Below, in pieces: positions 10,650 to 22,080 of a stretch of DNA of 64,000 nt (position 1 is its first letter; each line of letters begins with the position of its first letter). Under the pieces are notes generated by a model. It saw only the letters and a list, made by a program, of their open reading frames with translations. It had not been told where the DNA came from and did not search any database. A program made the translations under genes and the position numbers. This DNA is from Gonatopus flavifemur (lineage: Eukaryota > Arthropoda > Insecta > Hymenoptera > Dryinidae). The DNA is taken from positions 248,001-312,000 of the forward strand of contig JAFFJZ010000080.1 in the NCBI GenBank assembly GCA_018340375.1, written 5' to 3'.

Positions 10650-12716
10650 AAAAATTCAAATTTCAATCCAACTGAAATGATACATAAATGTAAGTAGTAG
10701 GATACCCATAGCTCCCAAAACATCCATCACATTTTCGTTCATACATCTGAGTCAATGAAGGGAGCTCGTGAAGTTGTCATTCAAACATGCCGCTTGTTGT
10801 CGGTTAATGAACCGCATTCAACTCGCATGCGAATCGATTTTTTGATTTCGTTATTAGAGTGAGTGTTTGTTGTTGGCGATAATGGGACGCAATAATAAAG
10901 CTAAGTACTTCATATCACGTTGAATATAAGATGAATTCCATATCTTAAACCGTTGTGATAGAGCGACTCAAATTCGTGGAAGAGAACAGACGAGTAATTG
11001 GATATTTCGGTTTTGACTAACCTTCAAAAAAATATGTAAAAATATGTATCCTTATCCTTTCGTGTATGGGTTCCTCTGATATTCCATTTGATGCTCCCAT
11101 CGTCCTTTGTTGCTAGATTTTGCTAGATTCGTTTTACTTGATTGTTTTAGACGTACTACCCCCGATTAGGAATGAGGTTCTGTTCCTTGAATGGGTTTCT
11201 TGCAATGATAAAAGTCAAAGAGTACATACAGTCCACGCAAAAATCATGTCTCTTTTAAAATTGCATGACTCTGTTGAAAATTTAGAAGAAAATTTACTCC
11301 AGCAAAGTGCCTATTTTTGTATGAATGTTGATCGAATGTGGCAACAATGTCGAAGAAATCGTCACGTATTTCAACAGGAACATTCAAAATGACTTGATGG
11401 AACGATTAGCTTATCCACAACGAATTCACGCGTGGATCAATCTTTGATAGTTGTGAAGCAGCCAACGTTTGATCGAGGCGGACCAAGAAAATCATTTGAA
11501 GAAGGATCACATAAAACAAAAATCCGTAAAGTAGAATCGCTGGTATCACAGCATTCCACAGATGAATTACGTTTCTCAGCCGATAGATCCATGCGGTTGT
11601 TCAATGTTGTGGCAACAAATTATGATGATTCGAATAAGGTTCTGACACCTCAACAGGCCTTAGCACTGTATTATGACTTGGATTTATCAGTGAGAAAATA
11701 TAATATCTTACGCTCTGTGGTGAACGGACTACATAAAAATTGTTTTCCGAGCTATCGTGTGCTTTTGGAAACTAAAAATGAATATTTACCATCGGATATC
11801 ACAGTAACTGAAATTTCTGCCAAAGTAGATCTTCAAAATCTCCTGAACAAAACGACTGACAGGATTTTAAACATAATCAATTTCGACACACTCCTAAACG
11901 ATGATCTCAAACTTATTTGCAAATGGGGTTTTGATGGGAGCTCGGGACATAGTCTATACAAGCAAACTTTTGAAAATGATAGCAGCACTGACGAGTTCAT
12001 GTTTTTCATTGCCTTAGTGCCTTTGGAATTAGTGGATAAAATTGATGGAAAAATTATTTGGTCGAATCCGCGCCCTTCTTCTACTCATTACTGCAGACCG
12101 ATGAAATTCATTTTCATTGAAGAAAACGCTAATGTCGTCCGAGAACAGGAGAGGGAAATGAATGAATGCATCAATTTATTAACGTGTTACAAAGTTCGTA
12201 GGAATGATAGAGGCTTGAGAATTTCCTTTGATATGCTTTTCACAATGTTCGATGGAAGTGTTTCTAATTTTTTGTCTGATACAAATTCAACTTCAAAATG
12301 CTTGGTTTGTGGAGCTACACCAAAGGAAATGAATTTGGCAAAAGTTTTTAACAGGAAACCCATCCCTGAAAATTATCGTTTCGGCTTGTCATCTCTACAT
12401 TGCTGGATACGGTTTTTCGAATACTTATTACACATATCTTGTCCTTAAAAATTCAAAACATGGCAGGTGAGAGATAAAGACCATAAGCAAATCTTTACAC
12501 AAACAAAAGAACAGATCCAGATGAAGTTTAAATCTCAGATGGGCTTGATCGTTGATAAGCCTAAGCCAGGGTATGGTTCTACCAACGATGGGAACACTGC
12601 TAGACGTTTTTTCAAAAATGCAGGTCTAAGTGCAGAAATAACTGGAATCGACAAACAATTGATTGTACAATTTTCATTAATTTTGAGGGCAATTGCAAGT
12701 GGATGTGAAATCAATA

Positions 12717-13543
12717 CACAGTTGGAAATTTTGTGTTAAATTCAACATATTTCACATGTTCCAAACGGTCCACACATATTTTTGTGTCGATATCACATAA
12801 TGTGTTTGTGTTAGCTAGTAACTCAAGCTTGATGTAAATGATTTAACACAAAAGGATGTTGATAAAATTTTGATTGGAATTTCCGATCGTGTAAATTCAA
12901 CACATGGGTACTGTCAAATGAAATTCAAAATAAGTAGTGAATCAACAGTTCACAAGTGGAATTTTATGGATTTTTTTACATCAATCAAATGTGAAAATCA
13001 CACTTTTTTCGTGTTGAAACAATGCATAAGAATAAATTGGAAAAAAAGTACTTCAATGAGCATTGAACATGGATCGTCGGGACTAAATGTTTAAACTGTA
13101 TCACTCAAGCCACTGTCGGTCCTTTGGTTGAGTGTACTTTCTTTGCGTTTATCAACTCGCACTCTATCTTCAAATTTACATATCTAGAAAACGAATTCCC
13201 ATTAGAATGAAAGCTAAAACCAACATGAATGAATAGTTCTTTCGACGACTACTAAAGTTACACGTACATAGAAGTTTCATAAAAAAAATAGCTCCCACCA
13301 CTGGCGATCTCCCCTTGGTAATTGAGAATAACACAAATTTTATGTTCAATCTTGAGTTGAATAAAATTTGTGTCATTTTGACACTTTTTTTCACTTGTTT
13401 GAATGATTTCACATTATAAATCAGTTGAGACCTGATTACACAAAGACTGTCTGTAGAAGTTACACGTGTTTGTGTTGAATATTTAACAGAAAATTCATGA
13501 CACACGGATTTTTTAACACATTTACACAAAATTTTCAACTGTG
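12717..13543. mobile_element. 827-bp MITE nested in the Transib transposase gene
   Basis: Ends are CACAGTTGGAAATTTTGTGT and its near-perfect reverse complement ACACAAAATTTTCAACTGTG, flanked by TA (12715-12716 and 13544-13545). Removal of 829 bases brings the two transposase segments into one register, which supports the boundaries. The interior has many AACACA/TGTGTT motifs and no coding capacity. It resembles the smaller MITE nested in the foldback arms at 44802-45062. TA duplication suggests a Tc1/mariner-type mobiliser. Confidence 0.88.
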
Positions 13544-13698
13544 TACAGAAAAATTCAGATCTTTATTGGAAACAACAAGAACACTGTACATTAATTTATA
13601 CCCGTGGTACTATATGCCAAGTACCATTCACAAGGTGTTGGTTCACGGCTGTGATATCATCGATGCTTTTGAATGTCCCATTGGGCAGCTATCAGAGG

Positions 13699-13836
13699 GG
13701 ATGAGGGCCGAATCAACGAAAGGACAAATCAACGAAACCATTGGTTGAAAAGGAAGAGATGTATAATGTATGATGTCTTATTCTTTCCAACTAACGGTTT
13801 CGTTGATTTGGTTTTTCGTTGATTTGGCCCCCATCC
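13699..13836. mobile_element. 138-bp MITE with 8-bp target duplication in the transposase gene
   Basis: Starts GGATGAGGGCCGAATCAACG and ends with CGTTGATTTGGCCCCCATCC. ATCAGAGG is repeated at 13691-13698 and 13837-13844. The internal phrase AATCAACGAAA occurs in both orientations. Removing it with one duplicate restores the transposase frame exactly. The duplicated target contains the codon of the catalytic Glu. An 8-bp duplication fits hAT, P or Merlin-type mobilisers. Confidence 0.88.
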
Positions 13837-14487
13837 ATCAGAGGAGGCTTTGGAAGCGAGGCACAAGGAATTTCAGAAAATTCGCTCATGTCATACCCGC
13901 AAATCATCCCGGATACAAACCAACACTGATATTTTGAGAAGACTTTTATTAACTCCTAATCCAGAATTGTCTACTCACAGACGTTATTGTAAATCTACCA
14001 CGAAGACCAGAGAATGGGATGCTCAGATCGATGACTATATAATCATAGAGAAGGAATCCAATATCATGTGCTCCGTAGATTTACCTGAACAATTATCTTC
14101 AACTGAGAACGAGAGTGACTTTGCTGAATGATCAAATGTTGCATATAGAACTATTGATAATAATTGTTAGTTCAAGTCATAATGTCATTAATAAACCATC
14201 ATTTATTCAAGTCTCACATGAATTATCATTTTTGTCCAATCTTTCATATATCACACCAAACTCTGTATGGCGGGTCTGATATGATGAAAAAGAATTCGAA
14301 ATTTCTCCAATTTTCTTCAAACTCTATTCCCAGTAATGCATATCTTTTTGAGAGTGATTTGAATGACAATTGTCTTGAATTTTCTGAATTTCAATTCGCT
14401 ATGCTGAATCCATCGTGTTGAAATCAGAGGGTTTGCCAGAGAAATTCGTCATCAGTGACCCTAGAAACCTCATATCATGGGATCGTC

Positions 14488-14591
14488 CATAAAATACGTT
14501 CGCTTTACGTTGTTCATATCTTTGTCAGATCAACGTGAAGCCAGAAAGGTCTGACAAAGACAAACATATCGGAAAGCGAACGTATTTTATG
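14488..14591. repeat. 104-bp imperfect palindrome in the Transib 3' region
   Basis: CATAAAATACGTTCGCTTT at 14488 is mirrored by AAAGCGAACGTATTTTATG ending at 14591, and the homology continues inward (TTTGTCAGA/TCTGACAAAG). It forms a long hairpin and may be another nested MITE; no clear target duplication was seen. Confidence 0.65.
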
Positions 14592-14880
14592 AATGATTCC
14601 CTAGGTACCAAGTTTGAAGGACATCCGTTGAATTTTTTTATTTTTGTCGTCCATATTGGATCTGCCATTGTGAATTCTGAGATTTTGACAGTGGATTCGT
14701 CATTAGTGACCTCAATAACCAGTGGGTACCGAGTTTGAAGGGAATCTGATGAATTTTCCAATTTTTTTCCGCCATATTGGATCCGCCATTCTGAATTTCC
14801 AGATTTTGACAACAGATTCGTAATCAGCGACCCTAAAGACCTCTATGTACCAGGTTTCAAGCAAATTCGAGAACTCCTTA

Positions 14881-14918
14881 TATTTTTGTCCAAGTTTTGG
14901 GCATTTGGTTACACTGTG
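14881..14918 (-). repeat. Right Transib terminus, 23-RSS-like (7-22-9)
   Basis: Read inward on the minus strand: CACAGTG (14918-14912), a 22-base spacer, then ACAAAAATA (14889-14881), 7 of 9 matches to the RSS nonamer. Spacer length differs by 9 from the left end, echoing the 12/23 asymmetry of V(D)J signals. Confidence 0.75.
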
Positions 14919-15235
14919 CGTCGGATCAATTCCCACCATCGAAAACCCCCGAAAGACGTGCTTCATAAAAATTTCGACATCAATGTGAAAATGATTTTAT
15001 TCACGTCCACCATATTGAGTCCAACTTTTTTAATTCTTTTTTTAACGTCAAATTCGGATCCAACGCCCTAGAAAACCCCTGGAACCCATGCTTTATGAGA
15101 ATTCAACCATAAATACCAAGAAGGCTAAATCCACGCCTGCCATCTTGAATTCGATTTTTGGCATCAGATTTGGATTCCTCACCCTCGAAAACCCCTAAAC
15201 CCCATATTCCATATTAATTCGTCGATTAGAGCCAA
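14919..15235. repeat. ~130-bp tandem repeat array (right part)
   Basis: Continuation of the 8488-10620 array after the Transib element. Units carry CCACCATCGAAAACCCCC (about 14940), CCAACGCCCTAGAAAACCCC (about 15060) and TCACCCTCGAAAACCCC (about 15180), spaced about 120 bases. The first unit starts exactly at the second copy of the Transib target duplication. Confidence 0.75.
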
Positions 15236-15367
15236 AGTAACGAACAGTCAAAGACGGCGGAGAAAATGATTCATGTATATATTTATAAAGCGGAGAGAAT
15301 TTCCTCCAGGATCACCTGTTTGTACAGAAAAAAATTATTAAAAAAATAGAAGCACTTGTCCGCTTCT

Positions 15368-15803
15368 CAGTTAGTGCTCAAAAATCGTCGGTTGACTGTT
15401 AGAGACCTTACTGATATGATCGGAATATCAGAAGGATCTGTGAAAACCAGAATTATGGGCCAACAACTCTTGGTTCTTGCATCACGATAATGCACCGTCT
15501 CATACTGCACTCGTTCTTCGTGACCATTTCGCCAGAAATTCGACGCATATCGTTCCGCAACCACCGTATCCGCCTGATTTGGCTCCGTGTGACTTCTGGC
15601 TATTCCCAAAACTCGAAAGACCACTCCGGGGAAAGCGTTTCGAGTCGATTGAGGAGATAAAAGCTGAACCAAAGAAGGTGCTGATGGCTATACCGGAAAG
15701 GGACTATTTAGCATGTTTCGATGATTGGAAAAAACGTTGGCATAAGTGTATTTTATCGAGAGGGGATTACTTTGAAGGGGATGAAATTGATGTAGGAAAA
15801 TAA
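15368..15803 (+). pseudogene. Mariner (DD34D) transposase relic, internally deleted
   Basis: Two parts of a mariner transposase are juxtaposed. At about 15371-15450 the plus strand encodes a helix-turn-helix fragment (NRRLTVRDLTDMIGISEGSV), joined out of frame to 15477-15803, a 108-aa frame with the catalytic region. The latter has HHDNAPSHT (second Asp) and PPYPPDLAPCDFWLF (third Asp, about 34 residues on), then LKxPLRG-like and the usual C-terminal FDDWKKRWHKCI. The central part containing the first Asp is missing, so it is inactive. The TGCCCACAGTA sequence at about 15845 resembles a mariner terminus. Confidence 0.85.
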
Positions 15804-15859
15804 ATGAAGATTTTTCATTTTACAAACAAATTCACCTCACTTTTTGCCCACAGTAGTAT

Positions 15860-16556
15860 TTTCATGTATGTTTCAGTACATATACAATGCTTTGTTATCA
15901 ACGAATCTTGTCTTCCAATGATGACACAAATATGATGAATTAATAATACCAATATTACAGAAAATGTTATTCGAGAAGCAGTGCATAATCTAAAGAAATT
16001 TAAGAACTAACCGAAACGGTGGACACTCAATTTCTAAACAAACAAAAAAGGTACTGTATCGTCTTTATGAATTAATGAAACGGTATATGATAATCGATAA
16101 ACTAAATATCTATTTATGCATTCAATGAATGATATATCTATCTCATTACGTTTTATTTAATCAAGATTCCTTTTTTATAAACTATGCTGTGAAAACATCA
16201 GCTGAAAAATGAAGGGATAGTCTTTCTATTCCGAGAGGAAACCCTTCAATATGAAGTGAGAAATTTGTGTGACAAGTATTTCTTGAATTATTTGATGCTT
16301 CGTTGATTTTATTTTTGGCATCAAGATTAATTTTTTTAGAATAAATATCACTACTGAATTAATGACATCCCTCGATGTGAGGTGGAAGGCTTATTTTATA
16401 ACAGGGCAGTATTGGATACTCGATTTTAAAAAATAAAAATAGAAAGGAAAACATTTAACTGAAAATTGGGTAATTTTTTGAGAACTAACCGTTAGTACGT
16501 TTTAGAACTGATCGTTTTCTTTTAGAACTAACTTTTTGGTAAGAACCAACCCTCAT
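15860..16556. other. No gene recognised; short TTAGAACTAAC-type repeats
   Basis: AT-rich. Variants of AAGAACTAACCG/TTTTAGAACTAAC recur at about 16000, 16480, 16505 and 16525. This lies just upstream of Polinton copy 2 and may include its eroded terminal region, but I cannot define a terminal inverted repeat. Confidence 0.35.
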
Positions 16557-16560
16557 ATTA

Positions 16561-19500
16561 TGCCCTGCCGAGGAGGACATGGAGGAGAAGAAAATTCATC
16601 CAACGAGCATGCTGTGGGAAATATTGAAGGAGAAACAGAGTATGGTGAAGAAAGAATTGAACTTCGACAACCAGAAAATGAGCAATAACAACAAGATATG
16701 GAGTCTAATGGAGTAGCGTTTCAGGAAAGTGTGTCTACTATGGGTGAGGGAATTTCTGTATTGCTCGAGAAAGTGAAATATTTCAAACAGTTCGGTATTC
16801 GCGGTCGTGAATTGGAAATGAAATTCGAAAATCCGCTTGAGGAGAATCACGCAGTATGGTTTGGAGGGATAATACGTGAATCACACAGTGAAGTAGTAAG
16901 CATGGCGACTGACGATTGCTATCTTGGTTCCTCTTTCAACTCGGAAAAATTCAACAGAGGTTGAGCAAGAATTCCTTTTCAGCCTATTCATGATTTTCTC
17001 CTCGCTGATTCATGGAATCTAATCGATTCCGTAGCACAGAGCAGCGGGGGTTTTGACAACAAAGACTCTTTCGTTGTTTCTGTGACCTTTATAGAAGTTC
17101 CTACAGGGGAAGGTGGAGTCAGACTGAATCCTGAAAATGTGTCAAAAAAATCAATTCTTGAAATCATCAATACAGATAACTTGTGTCTTCCAAGATCGAT
17201 CGTTGCTGCTCGTGCCTACACTGGAAGAGGCGAGATTCGTAGTGGGGATCTCCATCGTATTTGGGAAGAAATTAGAGATATGAGAGGAAAATTGTAACAA
17301 GAGAAAGCTCTAGAAATAGTGTCAAACGCTCAGGTTCAAATCCCCGAGGGAGGTTGTGGTATGAGGGAAATTCGAAGCTCTCAAAAATTTGTAGTGAACG
17401 GAGGTTTTCCTCTTGTCATACACAATATACAAACGTTCGGAAAAGGTGAACCTCCTCTGTACGATGTTTCAAACGAAAGTCTTTCTTTGGGGTTAAGTAT
17501 TGGACATAAACTGAATATATTATATCTATGTACATAAATGCCATTATGAACCCATTTCGAATTTTAGAGCAGCTTGTGGTGGGAGAAATTACTGTGTATC
17601 GTGTCATTCTGCATACGACCGTGAGCATCGTTGTTCTGGACAATATCCACGTTGTAAGCGTGTTCCAAAGTGCGATACTTCAAAAACTCTTGTTACATGT
17701 GAATCTTGTCTACGGCTATTCCACGGTAACGAATGTTATGAAACACGCAGTCAACCTGGTACCTACACAGATGAGACACATAATGTATGCGGAGCATTGA
17801 AAATCTGCTCTACCTGTGATAATTTGATGAATACTCTGAATGAAAAACATAAGTGTGGTTTTACATACTGTAGAGTCTGTCACAAGAAATGTAAGATAGG
17901 ACATTTATCTTACATACTACCGTTAGAAATCAACGAGAAAAAGGAGGGAGAGGAGGAGAGAGTGTCCTGTATTTTCTATGATTTTGGAACAAGACAAGAC
18001 GAAACGATCGACGGAGACGACAGAACAAACTTACACGTACCAACCTTGTGTGTAGTTAAGCAAGGGTGTACAGAATGTTTCGACAATGATGATAGTGGCA
18101 TAACTATTGAGGAAGTACACGGTTTGGGGATAACTGAAGCAGGTTGTCAGTGGTGTAGTTCAAGAGAGCAAGTATTCACAGAAGATCCTGTACAACAATT
18201 TCTTGATTTCGTATTGAAGAGAAAAAATTATTAAAAAATCATTTGCATTGCACATGATGCGGAAGGCTCCGACTCACAATTCATACTTCGTGACCTCGTT
18301 GAGAGCCATATCTCGAATCCACCCAAACTCATTTTGAATGGTACTTCGATTATAGGTATGAATTTTGGGAGAATGAGATTTATCGATGGTTTGAGCTATT
18401 TACAAATGGAAGTATCTGCATTTCCGAAAGCTTTAGATCTCAATCAGATGGCAAAACGTACTTTTCCTCATTTGTTCAGCCCGAAAAAGAATCAAAAGTA
18501 TGTCGGACCTCTACCCGATGCGGAAATATTTCTCTCCGGAAACTATGTCTGTCGAAGAGAAGAGAGAACTCATGACATGGTACGATAAACAAGTGGGGAA
18601 AAAAGGAGTGTTCGATTCCCAACGCGAAATCGAATGTTATTGTCGTATGGACAATTTTACGACGTAAATGTGCCGCTTTCCGGAAAATGTTCCTTGCATG
18701 CGGTAAAATATGTCCATTCACCGAAAGTGTGTCAATCACCTCCTCATGGATGAAATTTTCCGAAAAAATTTTTTGAAACCCAACCAAAATGGTATAACAC
18801 CAAACGGTGGACACATATTGTCGGACAAACAATCGAAAATAGCCATCGAATGGTTACTGTGGTTTGAACACGATCTGAAAATTTGGATCACGCATGCGGG
18901 TAAATCTCGAGAGTATAGTGTTGGAAATGAAATTCTCACAGATGGTTTCAGACATGGAAGAACGGTTGCTCTCACGATCCGCTTAGAAACGTGGGGATAC
19001 GTGGTCATTGAGGAATGGAAATGTATTTTTGTTGAAAATAAAAAATCAAATCTTGGTTCACAAAGGGTCTTAATCTTCTATTGGAACTCTTGCTCGTACG
19101 CCTCTTGATCCAAGAGATGCATTCTTTGGTAGGAGAACCACGTTCTCATTGGTCATTAACATGTTTACGTTGGGGAAGATTGCAGTAGTATCGTTGATCA
19201 AAACAATGATGTTTCTGAAATCGAAGGTGTCGTGAAATGTCGTGTTCTACACGACTTGTTCCATACCGTGCTACCAGTTCTCGCAAACGGTAGACTCATG
19301 TTTCCTCTCTATCGTACTTGCTTCGAAGAGATGATGCAGGTAACTTGCCCTCACAACAACACGAAGGATAGAGAGTTCGAAGTGACTTGGGTATCCCATG
19401 AATTTCAAAAGGCCGTGATGATGGGTTACCAAGTTATTGATGTTCACGAAATCTGGCAGTATGAGACGACACTATATGGCCTGGGGACTCAAAGAGGTCT

Positions 19501-20436
19501 TTTCACCGGTTGCACAAATTCATTTTCAGGAATGGAACAAGAAGTGAGTGTGTAGCCCGAAGAATGTATTGATGATGAATCTGGACAAAACTATATTCGT
19601 GAGTACAAGAGGGTCGAGGGAATCGATCTCGATCCTAAAAATATCTCAAAAAATCCTGGTTCGAGATCTGTGGCTAAACTTTGTCTGAATTCGTTTTGGG
19701 GGAAGTTTGGTCAGAGAGATAACCTTTTGGAAACCAATATTATCGCAATCAGAAAGTACTCGTTGGAAAATTCATCGATTGTGATTATGAAGTATTGGGA
19801 TCATCACCATATTGTACATCAATAATTTATCATTGGCTGGTTATTGTATTGGAAATACAGAGACGAATCCCTTGAACCATCCATACAAACGAATGTAGTG
19901 ATCGCTGCGTATACTACGGCCCATGTTTGGATGAAATTATATAGTTATCTTGAGCACTTCGGTTAACAAGTGCTGTATTACGATACACATTCTTGTATCT
20001 ATGTATCTGGAGGCATGGATGTGGAATACGAACCCCCTCTAGGTAATTTTCTTGGGAATCTTACAGATGAACTCGGTGGTGGTTACATAAAATCTTTTGT
20101 TTCCGGAGGACCAAAATTCTACTCTCATATCGTAGGAATGCCTAATGGTAGGAAGGAAGAATGTAGTAGGATCAAAGGAATCACCCTGAACTGTAAGTTT
20201 CGGAAGAAAATAAATTATCACAGTATGAGATCTCTCGTTGTGAAAAAACCGCAGCCGTTCAAAATAGTTTTCCAGGCATTCAGAAGAACACCTCCCATCA
20301 AGTCATCGCTCGCAATGAAACAAAAATCTGTAAAATCACTTCCTCCAAACGGCGTGTAGTCCAAGAATCAGATTCAACTTTACCTTACAGATTCGAAGAA
20401 TGGAGAAGTAAAATTCATATTGGAAATTAGTTTCAG
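16561..20436 (+). pseudogene. Type II PolB of Polinton copy 2, degraded
   Basis: Same protein as the polymerase of copy 1. Recognisable pieces are the N-terminal TDNLCLPRSIV (Cys of the OTU-like module, ~17185), the Cys-rich zinc region (~17600-17900), ExoI YDFGTRQDE (~17975, with Gly replacing the Glu after Phe), GDDRTN, ExoII-like AHDAEGSDSQFIL (~18253), ATWEWLLWF-equivalent IAIEWLLWF (~18840), VTWVSHEFQKA (~19380), motif B RSVAKLCLNSFWGKFG (~19665) and motif C YYDTHS, where the second Asp is His (~19980). The region that should hold palm motif A is deleted around 19090-19150. Several frameshifts and stops (18232, 18588, 19553). The C-terminus (ESDSTLPYRFEEW) ends near 20430. Clearly inactive. 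Confidence 0.88.
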
Positions 20437-20895
20437 AATATAATATTGAAATCTTCTGCATATCTTCTATGGATATTTTTTCTGTCCCGGGTGATCAATT
20501 ACCCACACTCACACAGTTGTTCTGGACGAAAATCCCGAATCATTTCGAATGTATAGCCATACAAGATACTTTTTGGAGTATGAATAGTAGATATGCTGAT
20601 ACTTTGAGACAATTGATGGAATCAGGTGCTCGTACTACTCTTAGGTATGAGTAGTATCACGAGCCGCAAGTGTTCATCGACATCATAGAGACCATCACTC
20701 GCTGTGAAGTGTTATTTCGAGAATATTGGAGCTACCTGTGGCATAGTTATGGCTACAATGGTGGCAATATTTCAGATACTGTCTTGTTGAGCGCCAATCT
20801 TGGAATAAAGAGGCCAAGATTCCACGTACGAAGGTTCCTGAAACAGAAACTACACACAACCAAAAAAGACACACAAGAGGCAAGCCCCAGTTGAC
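20437..20895 (+). other. Unassigned segment, possible coding remnant
   Basis: Two plus-strand frames (20469-20654 and 20670-20894) follow each other across a stop. They are rich in aromatic residues (e.g. FREYWSYLWHSYGYN), with no motif I recognise. The location corresponds to the ATPase/small-protein interval of copy 1, but I see no Walker motif. It may be an eroded or captured gene. Confidence 0.3.
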
Positions 20896-21956
20896 CAGGG
20901 GAGGAATGGGAAAGAATTCTCGGGGGGAATGTGCCAAAAAGTTCGGCAGGGGCAGAGGGGAGGGGTAGGAATCGACCACACGAAGATCATCACGCGTTGA
21001 TTTGAAAAAAAACTTGGATGAAAATTGAAAAGAACACTGTGGGTGCCCAAAGGTCCCAAAAGAGGAACGACTTGAAACTTGAGACACCTGCACTTGGCAG
21101 GAAGAGAACTGGGGTTCGCGCGTCGGTCCGTGACTAGAAAGGGATACTGAAAAGGTATCACTTGCACTTGTATCATCCAGACGCGGTCGACTCCATCGGG
21201 GTCGACTCTTTTTCGAAATTCCACCAAGGCACCAGATGTCAGTTTCCCGACGGCGTTTACACACGTCAAATTCATTTCAAGTGGCGAGGGGTACACACGG
21301 CGGTAAACGATCTCGAAAAACACATTCAATATTCCAAAAGGGAGAAAAGTAACCTGAACGGGGTGATCTATCCATTCGATTTACAGTGAATTCTGCGAAA
21401 CCAAATCACACACACTCACCACACTCTGATCCGTTTTCCTTCACTTTCCAAGATGGATACGTATCAGTCGTTGAACGTTCGATACTCGAGTGATGACTCC
21501 TCACGCCGCCGCTGGCTTCGTTCGCTCGCTCAACGGCGGTAGCGGCGCGTGACGAGACTCGTTAACCGTTTTGCGTTATGCCCAGAAGGTCCTGCCCTCA
21601 TGATACCGCCATCAAACGGACAAGTCCCCGGCGCGCGCGTTGAATCATCACTCATTATGCAATACTGCACGCGAGCCCATTACAAAAGTTTTACTTAAAC
21701 TATTCTGTACAAATATCATCGAATGGATATACAAAATATAATCGGGGTATTTTACATTTATGGAGCTTTCCAAAGTGGGTGACCCGGGATGCCAGGGGCG
21801 TAGAATGAACCAATAGGGATCCGTAGTTCATGCCCCAGACGCCCCGAGTCAAACACTTCGGAAAGCTCTTATAATTCGACGACTGCGCTTGATTAGTCGA
21901 CGATATACATTGAACGACGTTTCTCTTAAATCTTAAGATCTCAACAAACACGACAT
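20896..21956. other. GC-richer insertion of unknown origin, with a hairpin at 21763-21868
   Basis: Base composition rises here (GGGGCAGAGGGGAGGGG near 20945; GGCGCGCGCG near 21635), unlike the flanking Polinton genes. A ~45-base imperfect hairpin lies at 21763-21868 (GAGCTTTCCAAAGTGGGTGA against TCAAACACTTCGGAAAGCTC). The opposed frames at 20695-21329 (-) and 21162-21389 (+) have no recognisable domains. Probably a fragment of another repeat inserted upstream of the integrase remnant. Confidence 0.4.
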
Positions 21957-21958
21957 TA

Positions 21959-22064
21959 CCCACATAGCACAAATGTCTCAGTAATATCTCCAGAATATTC
22001 TGGAGACATTGTGATATTGTCAGAATATTCTGGAGATATTACTGAGATATTTGTGCTATATGGG
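21959..22064. mobile_element. 106-bp near-perfect palindromic MITE
   Basis: CCCACATAGCACAAATGTCT at the left is the near-exact reverse complement of the right end AGATATTTGTGCTATATGGG, and pairing continues through CAGTAATATCTCCAGAATA almost to the centre. TA lies on both sides (21957-21958, 22065-22066). Non-coding; TA target suggests Tc1/mariner mobilisation. Confidence 0.8.
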
Positions 22065-22080
22065 TATGTACCCTTCTGGT

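Larger units (their letters stand above)
11120..14131 (+). pseudogene. Transib (RAG1-like) transposase, disrupted by two MITEs and two stops
   Basis: DDE recombinase that would cut and rejoin Transib ends. Segments 11120-11392, 11432-12448 and 12467-12716 share a frame, separated by TGA (11390-11392) and TAA (12446-12448). Removing the MITEs puts 13546-13698 and 13845-14131 in register as well. Recognisable are the first Asp in KWGFDGSSGH (codon 11933), a second Asp in TMFDGSVSN (codon 12251), a CLVCGATPKEMN zinc motif corresponding to the RAG1/Transib ZnC2 region, WIRFFEYLLHIS, GLIVDKPKPGYGSTNDGN, then WYYMPSTIHKVLVHG and IGQLSE with the catalytic Glu (codon 13695-13697), followed by RHKEF. 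This order is diagnostic of Transib. The start is uncertain; the first segment may lack the true N-terminus. Not functional as read. Confidence 0.9.
10621..14918 (+). mobile_element. Transib DNA transposon, 4298 bp, with CGTCG target duplication
   Basis: The element begins CACAGTG at 10621 and ends CACTGTG at 14918. It is flanked by the same 5 bases, CGTCG, at 10616-10620 and 14919-14923. Removing the element and one copy restores a normal unit of the surrounding ~130-bp array (GACGTC, then GGAT, then CGAAAACC). A 5-bp duplication and CACWRTG termini are established hallmarks of Transib, the superfamily from which the RAG1 recombinase is thought to descend. Inside lies a broken Transib/RAG1-like transposase (11120-14131), itself hit by two MITEs (12717-13543 and 13699-13836). 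The 3' 450 bases hold repeats related to the flanking array. Confidence 0.93.

Noticed and set aside
20695..21329. 189- and 159-codon minus-strand frames upstream of the integrase remnant
   Set aside because: Two overlapping frames in a GC-richer insertion, Ser/Pro/Phe-rich without motifs; composition explains their length.
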